A stretch of 5,545 nt of DNA, taken from Candidatus Pacearchaeota archaeon (GTDB taxonomy: Archaea; Nanobdellota; Nanobdellia; Pacearchaeales; GW2011-AR1). Location of the stretch: contig JAPLYA010000133.1 in the NCBI GenBank assembly GCA_026395775.1, forward strand, positions 1 to 5,545. Reading direction: 5' to 3'. The position numbers were made by a program, and so were the translations under genes. The notes beneath the pieces were generated by a model that made no database searches, had not been told where the DNA came from, and saw only the letters and a program-made list of their open reading frames with translations. Within the stretch, counting starts at the first letter, position 1. Each line of letters begins with the position of its first letter. This document shows, in pieces, positions 1 through 4,951 of this stretch.

Positions 1-129
1 TTTGTGAACCCAAATCAGCAATTGAAAGGAAAAACACCAGCAGAAATGGCTGGGATAAATCTGAAACTGAAAAGAAACAAGCTGTTAGAATTGGTGAGAT
101 ATTTGGCTAATAAGGAAACTGATGATTAG
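1..129 (+). CDS. C-terminal fragment of a DDE-type transposase (partial, 5' end outside window)
   Basis: The first 42 codons read open in frame 1 up to TAG at 127-129. The peptide contains FVNPNQQLKGKTPAEMAGI, which resembles the usual ending of IS6/IS3-like DDE transposases and integrase cores, where an aromatic N-x-x-x-P-H-x-x-L stretch is followed by G-K-T-P-A-E-x-A-G-I. The residue normally His in that stretch is Gln here (N-P-N-Q-Q-L). The catalytic DDE residues would lie upstream, outside the window, so I cannot tell whether the element is intact. No terminal inverted repeat could be recognised after the stop, because the other end of the element is not visible. A short basic tail (LKLKRNKLLELVRYLANKE) follows the conserved motif. 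The family call rests on one short motif, so the IS family is uncertain. Confidence 0.6.
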   Translation, partial: FVNPNQQLKGKTPAEMAGINLKLKRNKLLELVRYLANKETDD

Positions 130-134
130 TATAC

Positions 135-183
135 AGTATCAAGGAATAGAAACCTTTAAATATACTATCATTATAGTGATACT
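135..183. promoter_or_regulatory. Candidate operator half-sites around the AbiE-like promoter
   Basis: AGTATCA (135-141), the one-mismatch copy ACTATCA (164-170) and the inverted copy TGATACT (177-183) flank the TATA box and reach the predicted start of transcription. ACTAT (164-168) and ATAGT (173-177) also form a short inverted repeat. Autoregulation by the winged-helix protein encoded just downstream is the natural reading. This is an inference, because short AT-rich repeats can occur by chance. Confidence 0.35.
149..165 (+). promoter_or_regulatory. BRE plus TATA box for the AbiE-like operon
   Basis: GAAACC (149-154) followed by TTTAAATATAC (155-165) is a good archaeal BRE/TATA pair. Transcription would start about 25 bases downstream, near 183-186. 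The same 17-base string recurs with one mismatch at 4271-4287 in front of the MNT/HEPN operon. Confidence 0.65.
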
Positions 184-215
184 AAGAAAATCTTGTTAAA
201 TTTAGGATTTTCGAG

Positions 216-899
216 GTGCTCAAGAACCAAGCACCAAAAAAACAAAGGGTTCTTGACAGTATGAGAATTGAATTATTAAACCCCTATGTAATAAAGATTT
301 TGATTTCGTGCAGGAAAGAAGATAGCATTAGCTCTATCTCTACAAGAATAGGATTATCTTATGGATGGACTCATAAATGGGTTGAAGAGTTAGTTAAAGA
401 GGGAATCTTAAAGGAAAAATGGCGAGGATTCACCTTGCAGGAAAAAAATCCCTCTTATCAAGGAATTATGAGATTTATTAAAGAAAATTTAAATGATGCA
501 AGATTTTACTATTCTGCCTTACAGTTGTTTGGGATAAACTACTGCTTAACAAAAACAGACGCAGTTTACTTATGGACAGAAGGAAGATATAATATCGCAA
601 GATATAAAGATTTTTATCCTATTTTTATTAAGATTAAAGAAGAAGACTATCCCTTATTTTTAGAATACTGCAAAAGGTTAAACTTAAAGATTAACGGAAA
701 AGATGGAGTTTTCTATTTCCCAGAAGTTGTTAAAGATTTAAACTGCATTAAAAAAGATAATTTCTTTGTAGAAACTTTAGATAACACTATCAAGTTTATG
801 AAAGACAACATTTATAACTTTCAGCCAGCTTTAGAGATAATAAATGAGAGATATAATAAGAAATTGAATGTAAAATATAAAGAGGCAAATAACTTATAA
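216..899 (+). CDS. Winged-helix regulator, AbiEi-like candidate antitoxin
   Basis: This 227-residue protein is probably a DNA-binding antitoxin or autorepressor. Residues about 20-75 look like a winged helix: a helical run (NPYVIKILISC), then SSISTRIGLSYGWTHKWVEELVKEGIL as the helix-turn-helix with its GL-turn, then a basic wing (KEKWRGFTL). Residues about 80-227 form a mixed alpha/beta domain I cannot assign firmly; AbiEi-type antitoxins also carry a larger C-terminal domain after the winged helix. The gene is followed after 2 bases by a nucleotidyltransferase, which is the antitoxin-then-toxin order of AbiE systems. The start is ambiguous. GTG at 216 is the longest option but lies inside a GAGGTG that looks like a Shine-Dalgarno site, and ATG at 261 (peptide MRIELLNP) begins right at the folded domain. 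Family membership is inferred from domain type plus context, not from a clear signature. Confidence 0.7.
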   Translation: MLKNQAPKKQRVLDSMRIELLNPYVIKILISCRKEDSISSISTRIGLSYGWTHKWVEELVKEGILKEKWRGFTLQEKNPSYQGIMRFIKENLNDARFYYSALQLFGINYCLTKTDAVYLWTEGRYNIARYKDFYPIFIKIKEEDYPLFLEYCKRLNLKINGKDGVFYFPEVVKDLNCIKKDNFFVETLDNTIKFMKDNIYNFQPALEIINERYNKKLNVKYKEANNL

Positions 900-901
900 A
901 A

Positions 902-1567
902 ATGGAAGATCTTATCAAGAAAGAAAATAGTATTTTTGAAATATTACAGAAATTTATTGACGCTTCCCTTAACTTTGTTATTGTGGGAGGATATGCTGTT
1001 TCGTCTTTTAAGCATAGGTTTTCTGTTGATGCAGATATAGTTATAAAAAATGAGAATTTAAAAGATTTTGAGAAGATTTTAAAAAAAGGGGGATTTAAGA
1101 AAACAATAAGTAAAGAATTAGAGAATATTTATTCTTCAAGATTTATAAGATATGACAAGGATGCTGCAAGTATAGATTTGATGATAGACGCTTTAGCTTC
1201 AAGAACAACAGATGCTTCGTTTAGTTATGAATTATTACTAAACAATTCTTCTAAACGAAAAATAATCGGAATTGAAAAAGAGATAACCGCCTTTGTTCCT
1301 GACAAGGAAATCCTTATAGTGACTAAAATTCATTCAGGAAGATTAACGGATTTTAGAGACATTGCAGCTTTGGCAAAAGATTCTAACTTAAACAAAATTA
1401 AAAAATTCCTGTTTGTAGGTAATATAATAGAAGTTATTAATAATTTAAAAAATTTAAACAAAATTGTTAATGATCAAAAGTTTGTAGACTCATTTAAGGG
1501 AGTTTTTATGGAAAAGAAGTTTGATATTGATTTAAACCAAATCAAGAAGATAAGCGAGTTAAAATAA
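902..1567 (+). CDS. AbiEii/AbiGii-type nucleotidyltransferase, candidate toxin
   Basis: This 221-residue protein has the nucleotidyltransferase-fold signature. G29-G30 begins the strand-turn (VIVGGYAVSSF), and R39-F-S-V-D43-A-D45 supplies the paired metal-binding acids after a GG spacing typical of AbiEii-type enzymes. D92 in the strand SIDLMID is a plausible third acid. K142, R147 and the run LTDFRDIAAL (D150, D153) match the K...R...KD..D pattern of AbiEii/AbiGii toxins. Known members transfer nucleotides to RNA, for example to tRNA acceptor ends, and are held in check by the partner antitoxin. That activity is taken from the family and not shown here. Translation is probably coupled to the upstream gene, with a 2-base gap; GAGG at 882-885 is 16 bases before ATG, rather far for a ribosome site. 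The acidic residues look intact, so the enzyme could be active. Confidence 0.75.
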   Translation: MEDLIKKENSIFEILQKFIDASLNFVIVGGYAVSSFKHRFSVDADIVIKNENLKDFEKILKKGGFKKTISKELENIYSSRFIRYDKDAASIDLMIDALASRTTDASFSYELLLNNSSKRKIIGIEKEITAFVPDKEILIVTKIHSGRLTDFRDIAALAKDSNLNKIKKFLFVGNIIEVINNLKNLNKIVNDQKFVDSFKGVFMEKKFDIDLNQIKKISELK

Positions 1568-1868
1568 AAATATAATTGTACTAGACATCCCACCAAAACC
1601 TCAGAAATTTCTAATTTCTGATGGTGCTCAGAGTGATAGCGACATCACTCTGACATGCCATGATGGCGATTTCGCTGGCGGGGCTATTTAGTATCCTGTG
1701 CGTTTTGAAGAGAATCTAAATCTCTTCGCACAGAATACCCTTTGTTTATCATGTTTATGTACTGACCAGTCATACAATCTTAGGAGTTTTTAAAACTTGT
1801 CCTTTAATAAATATAGCTATATTGTACCTAAAATAGACTTATTATCTATAAAAAGTGCTAAATAGCAA
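1568..1868. other. Intergenic region with no gene, containing a hairpin cluster
   Basis: No convincing reading frame is seen on either strand. The first half (1601-1738) is locally GC-richer and strongly folded and is listed separately. The second half (about 1741-1868) returns to AT-rich sequence with the short palindrome ATATAGCTATAT (1811-1822) and no recognisable gene. Confidence 0.6.
1601..1738. repeat. Run of four adjacent hairpins (possible structured RNA or palindromic element)
   Basis: Hairpin 1 is TCAGAAATT / AATTTCTGA (1601-1609 with 1613-1621, loop TCT). Hairpin 2 is TCAGAGTGAT / ATCACTCTGA (1628-1637 with 1644-1653, loop of 6). Hairpin 3 is a GC-rich nested fold in which GCCA (1657-1660) can pair with either of two TGGC copies (1664-1667 or 1676-1679) and GCGA (1666-1669) pairs with TCGC (1672-1675). 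Hairpin 4 is GTAT-C-CTGTGC-(GTTTT)-GAAGAGA, loop ATCTAAA, TCTCTTC-GCACAG-A-ATAC (1691-1738): 17 pairs, one mismatch and one five-base bulge. No long T-run follows, so it is not just a terminator series. Strand and function are unknown. Confidence 0.5.
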
Positions 1869-1870
1869 GG

Positions 1871-1878
1871 TTTATAAA
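1871..1878 (+). promoter_or_regulatory. TATA box for the Fic gene, implying a leaderless mRNA
   Basis: TTTATAAA (1871-1878), preceded by AGCAAGG, is a good archaeal TATA box. Its centre is about 25 bases upstream of ATG at 1900, so transcription should begin at or next to the start codon. No Shine-Dalgarno site is visible before the ATG, which fits leaderless translation. Confidence 0.55.
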
Positions 1879-1899
1879 CTCTGAAACAGTGCATATATT

Positions 1900-3141
1900 A
1901 TGGTTACAAAATATGATGTTTTTGAAGTAGTATATAAAACTGGGCTATTAAGACCCAAAGAGATAGTTGAAAAACTAGGAAAAACTGAAAAAGATTATAA
2001 AAATATTTATAGAATACTTACTGAACTAGAAAATGAAAAACTATTATTTAAAAAAGAAGAATATTTCGGAGCAAAAAAAGAAGGCAAATCAAAAGCCCTG
2101 TACGAAATAATACTTTATTGTTTAAGCAATAATATTAATTACAACTTATTGCTAGACAAAAATTTGGTGAATTTTGTTTGGAATGGATTAAGCAATGGAG
2201 AGATTAACCAGAAATCAACCAATCTTAATCCGAGAACATTCACAAAGTATGTCCAAACACTAAACAAATATGGATTAATCCTCATTAATTCTAAAAAGCC
2301 CCTTAAAGCGAAAATCTTTTACAATACATTGATAAACAATCTCCTAGTTTATTTTGGTTTTAAACATTTAGAGGTAAAGAAGGAAACCACAGATTATAGT
2401 GAAGAAATAAAAAAAGAGCTTTCATTTTATAATAAGCTTAGAAAAAAGAATGAATTAGGATTTCAGAAAATAGTTAGCGAGTTTGAGGTTTCTTTTATCC
2501 ACCATAGCCTTTCATTAGAGGGAAATCCCATAACTCTTCCAGATACAATTAAGATATTAAAGGATAAGATAACTCCTGCCAATCTTAAAACAGAAGATGT
2601 TGATGAGTTGAAGAACTATCAAATAGCAATTTTGCAGATGCTTCAAGATTCACAGCAGAGAAAACCTCTTTCAATAGAATCTGTTTTGAATTATCATAAA
2701 CTAGCTTTAGCGCATAGGCAAGAAATTGCAGGAAAGATTAGAGAAGTAGAAGTTTATATTAAGGGAAATCCGAACTTTAAAGTATCTAAAGCAGAGGATG
2801 TTAAAGCAGAGTTAGAAAAGCTATTTGAAAAATACAATGAGTTTATAACAAGTAAGAAAGGGAGTACAAGAGACATACTTGAATTTGCCTCTTATTTTCA
2901 TAATGAATTCCAGCACATACATCCTTTTGTTGATGGAAACAGCAGAATTACTAGATTGATAACATTTTATCTTCTTAATTCTATGGATATTCCTATTATT
3001 GACATCCCTTTTGGATTGCTTGAAGATTATCTAGAACAGACAAAAGGCTCAAAAAGCAGAAACGATAAAGCGCTCCAGCAAAGCTTAAGCAGAATAATTC
3101 TTTTTAATCTTAAAAAGATAAATGAGAGATTAGAAGGGTAG
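1900..3141 (+). CDS. Fic-domain protein with N-terminal winged helices and intramolecular inhibitory motif
   Basis: This 413-residue protein is a likely AMP-transferase (Fic proteins move AMP from ATP onto hydroxyl groups of target proteins). The Fic core spans about residues 185-400. The active-site loop is H341-P-F-V-D345-G-N347-S-R349: the catalytic His, the metal-binding Asp, the anion-hole G-N and the Arg are present, but the usual second Gly or Lys is Ser. The flap region is seen as IREVEVYIKG (280-289). S203-L-S-L-E207-G-N209 is the (S/T)xxxE(G/N) inhibitory helix placed N-terminal to the core, as in class II (self-inhibited) Fic proteins. Residues 1-70 look like a winged helix, and 86-135 like a second HTH (EINQKSTNLNPRTFTKYVQTLNKYGLI). 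The gene appears to stand alone, with no separate antidote gene nearby, consistent with the built-in inhibition. Target unknown. Confidence 0.88.
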   Translation: MVTKYDVFEVVYKTGLLRPKEIVEKLGKTEKDYKNIYRILTELENEKLLFKKEEYFGAKKEGKSKALYEIILYCLSNNINYNLLLDKNLVNFVWNGLSNGEINQKSTNLNPRTFTKYVQTLNKYGLILINSKKPLKAKIFYNTLINNLLVYFGFKHLEVKKETTDYSEEIKKELSFYNKLRKKNELGFQKIVSEFEVSFIHHSLSLEGNPITLPDTIKILKDKITPANLKTEDVDELKNYQIAILQMLQDSQQRKPLSIESVLNYHKLALAHRQEIAGKIREVEVYIKGNPNFKVSKAEDVKAELEKLFEKYNEFITSKKGSTRDILEFASYFHNEFQHIHPFVDGNSRITRLITFYLLNSMDIPIIDIPFGLLEDYLEQTKGSKSRNDKALQQSLSRIILFNLKKINERLEG

Positions 3142-3155
3142 AATCATGAGATAAC

Positions 3156-3193
3156 AGCAGGGTGACAGAACAGAAAAACCGATATTTCCTGCT
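3156..3193 (+). terminator. Weak inverted repeat after the Fic gene
   Basis: AGCAGG (3156-3161) and CCTGCT (3188-3193) can pair across a 26-base loop shortly after the Fic stop codon. A second small hairpin, GGTT-AAA-AACC, lies at 3211-3221. These are the only structures seen between the Fic gene and tsaC. A role in ending transcription is a guess. Confidence 0.2.
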
Positions 3194-3327
3194 ATATAGC
3201 ACTATTTATAGGTTAAAAACCGACTAAGTATACCTAATAGGAAGGTAAATTTGAACCCAATTGCTCTAACCAGTCACAACTAAAAAATCAACAAAACAGC
3301 AGTTAGTTACTACCAACAAAAATTAAA

Positions 3328-3936
3328 ATGAATCTTAAAAAAATAATCACCTCAATCAAGCAAGGAAAAATCTTCATCTACCCCACAGATACCCTCTATG
3401 GCTTGGGTTGTAATGCTCTAAACATTCCATCAGTAAAAAAAATTCGTGAGATAAACGGGTATTAACCCCAGAGCAAGCTCTGGACACCGAACCACCACTT
3501 CCCCACAGCAAGCTGTGGGGTATTACAATAAATAAAATCTAGAGACACCAAACCCCTCTCAATTATTGCTCCCTCTGTCAAGTGGATAAGAAAAAATCTT
3601 CAAGTTGATGACCAAATTTCAAGTTTGATCAAAAAATATCTTCCTGGAAAATATACAATCTTAATCCCCAAGAAAAATCTTGAAGATTTCTCGCATATTT
3701 CAAAAAACGAATTAATAGGAGTAAGAATTCCTAAACACAAATTTACAAAGTATGCCCAAAAAGCAGGAGTTCCATTTATCACAACCTCTGTAAATTTATC
3801 GGGCCAACCCTCAGCCAAAACTCTCGAGGAAATTCCAGCTGAAATAAAAGCCCAAATTGATATCATAATCGATGGCGAGGTTTCAGGAGTCCCCAGCACA
3901 ATAATTTTTCCTGATGGAAAAATTCTAGAAAGATAG
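3328..3936 (+). pseudogene. tsaC: tsaC (L-threonylcarbamoyladenylate synthase, YrdC family), interrupted by an 81-bp insertion
   Basis: TsaC/YrdC makes threonylcarbamoyl-AMP from threonine, bicarbonate and ATP, the first step of the t6A modification of ANN-decoding tRNAs. The 5' part (ATG 3328) encodes QGKIFIYPTDTLYGLGCNA, the family's start, then VKKIREI. It then meets TAA at 3463-3465. The same frame resumes at 3532 with I-K-S-R-D-T-K-P-L-S-I and continues through PGKYTILIP, IGVRIP, TTSVNLSG (the SxN motif) and VSGVPSTIIFPDG to TAG at 3934-3936. Removing 3456-3536 restores a continuous 175-residue protein with K43-x-R45 and S127-x-N129 intact, a normal length for a stand-alone TsaC. As written, the gene would give only a 45-residue peptide. 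The downstream half has only a TTG at 3625 as a possible restart, after the KxR motif. The break is in frame and the remainder looks undecayed, so the event seems recent or is repaired at the RNA level. Confidence 0.85.
3456..3536. mobile_element. 81-bp twin-hairpin palindromic insertion in tsaC, with ATAAA duplication
   Basis: ATAAA at 3451-3455 is repeated at 3532-3536, consistent with a 5-bp target duplication. Excising one copy plus the 76-bp body restores tsaC exactly. The body holds two near-identical perfect hairpins: CCAGAGC-AA-GCTCTGG (3468-3483) and CCCCACAGC-AA-GCTGTGGGG (3501-3520). They share the core AGCAAGCT. GGGTATTA occurs as a direct repeat near both ends (3457-3464 and 3518-3525). 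It encodes nothing, so any movement would need enzymes supplied elsewhere (a MITE- or REP-like element). The AT-rich target makes the exact ends uncertain by a few bases. Confidence 0.7.
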
Positions 3937-3950
3937 TTTTTTAATACTAC
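3937..3950 (+). promoter_or_regulatory. Possible TATA box for tRNA-Glu
   Basis: TTTTTTAATACTAC right after the tsaC stop has a TATA-like core (TTTAATAC, 3940-3947) about 30 bases before the tRNA 5' end. The match is modest, and the AT-rich setting lowers confidence. Confidence 0.3.
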
Positions 3951-3974
3951 TTTTTCTTTACTAAATAGAGTCTT

Positions 3975-4101
3975 GCCCCTGTAGTCTAGAGGCCAAGGAT
4001 AGAGCCTTCTCAATGTAAGGAACCAAGGTTCCTTCACAGTCAACCTCCTTGAGATTGATTAAGAAAAAGGCTTTGACCCGGGTTCGAATCCCGGCAGGGG
4101 C
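3975..4101 (+). tRNA. tRNA-Glu (anticodon CTC), intron-containing
   Basis: All four arms can be drawn. The acceptor GCCCCTG (3975-3981) pairs perfectly with CAGGGGC (4095-4101). The D stem is GTCT / GGAT (3984-3987 with 3997-4000), with GG in the loop. The anticodon stem is GAGCC / GGCTT (4002-4006 with 4069-4073). The T arm is CCGGG-TTCGAAT-CCCGG (4078-4094). The anticodon loop reads TT-CTC-A before the intron (anticodon 4009-4011) and A after it, giving tRNA-Glu(CTC). The mature length is 72 bases once the 55-base intron is removed. CCA is not encoded. It lies 38 bases after the tsaC reading frame on the same strand. Confidence 0.93.
4013..4067 (+). other. 55-nt archaeal tRNA intron at position 37/38 with bulge-helix-bulge site
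   Basis: TTCT (4007-4010) pairs with AGAA (4062-4065) to form the 4-bp central helix. It is flanked by the 3-base bulges CAA (4011-4013) and AAA (4066-4068), and the second bulge abuts the anticodon stem. Cleavage after the second base of each bulge removes 4013-4067 and leaves the standard 37/38 junction. Inside, TGTAAGGAACC pairs with GGTTCCTT-C-ACA (4014-4038; 11 pairs with one bulged C), and TCAA-C-CTC pairs with GAG-A-TTGA (4040-4058). Instead of one long intron helix, the intron folds as two side-by-side hairpins, a relaxed form of the motif. Confidence 0.8.
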
Positions 4102-4108
4102 GTAGATA

Positions 4109-4169
4109 GGGCATAGACGGGCATACAAAGTTATTATGGCTAAGCCATTAAAACTTATCTTGGCTTAGC
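4109..4169. repeat. Short direct repeat and inverted repeat downstream of tRNA-Glu
   Basis: GGGCATA occurs twice in tandem (4109-4115 and 4119-4125). It is followed by GCTAAGCCA (4139-4147) and its inverse TGGCTTAGC (4161-4169), a 9-bp stem with a 13-base loop. The stem could end the tRNA transcript or be part of a small palindromic repeat. No T-run follows directly. Confidence 0.4.
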
Positions 4170-4226
4170 TAATAGAAAATCCTATTTTATTTTCTTATAT
4201 AACCTAAACGAAGATTATTGAAATCT

Positions 4227-4322
4227 AACCAAATAATTGGTTTAAACATACCTAAAAATAGGTACAAAACGAAACATTTAAATATACCAAATAATTGGTT
4301 TAATTGAACCAAAAAAGTGGCT
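4227..4322. promoter_or_regulatory. Array of four palindromic operator-like sites over the MNT/HEPN promoter
   Basis: Site 1 is AACCAA-ATAA-TTGGTT (4227-4242). Site 2 is TACCTA-AAAA-TAGGTA (4249-4264). Site 3 is ACCAA-ATAA-TTGGT (4286-4299). Site 4 is AACCAA-AAAA-GTGGCT (4307-4322, degenerate on the right). All share the ACC-N8-GGT layout or a close variant. Centres are 22, 36 and 22 bases apart, close to two turns of DNA within each pair. Sites 1-2 lie upstream of the TATA box, site 3 starts at its downstream edge, and site 4 covers the predicted transcription start. This suggests repression by the HTH-containing product of the operon itself. Confidence 0.7.
4271..4287 (+). promoter_or_regulatory. 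BRE plus TATA box for the MNT/HEPN operon
   Basis: GAAACA (4271-4276) followed by TTTAAATATAC (4277-4287) forms a strong archaeal promoter that differs by one base from 149-165. It predicts a transcription start near 4306, which rules out the TTG at 4304 as start codon and supports ATG at 4331. Confidence 0.7.
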
Positions 4323-4330
4323 CAATTAAA

Positions 4331-4951
4331 ATGTTAACAAAAAAACAACTATCAATCTTTGGAACATTTATAGGAAATATCTTTAGAGAATATTCTTATA
4401 AAGAGATAAAAAAACTATCTAATGAGAAATCAAATAATGCTTTTCAAATAGCTATTAAAGAATTCAAAAAAGAGAATCTTATAAAAGAGAAAAAAGTAGG
4501 GACTTCAAGGCTCTATACTTTAAATATTGAAAACGAATTTGTTTATCATTATCTTTCACTAATAGCTCAATCAAAGCTTTCAAAACAAGCATATGAGGAA
4601 ATAAAATTATTAAAAAAAGAGCTTGAAAAATATGATTTATTTTATTCTTTAGTTGTATTTGGCTCTTATGTAGACAATACTTACAAAAAAGATTCGGACT
4701 TGGATATTGCGATTATAGTTCAGGACAAATCAAAAGAGAAAGATATTAAAATAGCTTTAAACTCAATGAGTAATAAAGCATTAATAAAAATTGAGGCCCA
4801 TATAATAACAATGGGAGAGTTTTTAGAAATGTTAAAAGTTGATTATGAAAACTTAGGAAAACAAATAGCAATAAAAAATCTTCCTATCCATAATATAAAC
4901 ATATTTTATAAAATAATAAAAAAAGGAATTGAAAATGGATTCAAATATTAA
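4331..4951 (+). CDS. wHTH-fused minimal nucleotidyltransferase (MNT), candidate antitoxin of an MNT/HEPN pair
   Basis: This 206-residue protein joins a DNA-binding domain to a minimal nucleotidyltransferase. Residues 1-65 form a winged helix (YSYKEIKKLSNEKSNNAFQI, then KEFKKENLIKEKK and the wing VGTSRLYTL). Residues about 100-165 carry the canonical MNT signature G111-S112-x10-D123-x-D125 (FGSYVDNTYKKDSDLDIAI), and E155 in IKIEAHIIT could be the third acid. In known HEPN/MNT systems the MNT protein neutralises the HEPN toxin, in some cases by adding AMP to it. The catalytic acids are kept here, so that mechanism is possible. ATG 4331 is preferred over a TTG at 4304, because the TATA box puts the transcript start near 4306. 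The gene overlaps the HEPN gene by 17 bases, as expected for coupled expression. The HTH fusion plus the operator array points to autoregulation. Confidence 0.85.
   Translation: MLTKKQLSIFGTFIGNIFREYSYKEIKKLSNEKSNNAFQIAIKEFKKENLIKEKKVGTSRLYTLNIENEFVYHYLSLIAQSKLSKQAYEEIKLLKKELEKYDLFYSLVVFGSYVDNTYKKDSDLDIAIIVQDKSKEKDIKIALNSMSNKALIKIEAHIITMGEFLEMLKVDYENLGKQIAIKNLPIHNINIFYKIIKKGIENGFKY

Noticed and set aside
1601..1738. CRISPR array or C/D-box RNA in the hairpin region
   Set aside because: The stems are all different and there is no repeated unit with regular spacers. CATGATGG and TCTGA resemble C and D boxes, but not in the required order and spacing.
3463..3531. Readthrough of TAA codons to make a continuous TsaC with 27 extra residues
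   Set aside because: The other genes here use TAA, TAG or both as normal stops (for example 897-899, 4949-4951), so recoding of TAA is not supported. Extra residues at the KxR motif would also disturb the active site.
3449..3540. The tsaC interruption as a BHB-spliced mRNA intron (as known for archaeal cbf5)
   Set aside because: AGAT (3449-3452) can pair with ATCT (3537-3540), and TATT (3460-3463) with AATA (3527-3530). The unpaired parts between them are 7 and 6 bases, not the 3-base bulges of the motif. The ATAAA duplication fits insertion better. RNA data could still overturn this.
3600..4043. A 147-codon open frame on the minus strand across tsaC and the tRNA gene
   Set aside because: It is antisense to the conserved tsaC C-terminal half and runs into the tRNA and its intron. 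The protein shows no family pattern, and the frame is a shadow of the real genes.
4102..4226. tRNA-Glu 3' end as an attachment site for an integrated element
   Set aside because: No second copy of the tRNA 3' end (TTCGAATCCCGGCAGGGGC) and no integrase gene are visible in this window, so there is nothing to support integration here.
4304..4330. TTG at 4304 as the start of the MNT gene
   Set aside because: The TATA box at 4277-4284 places the transcript start near 4306, after this codon. The extra residues (NQKSGSIK) come from operator site 4.
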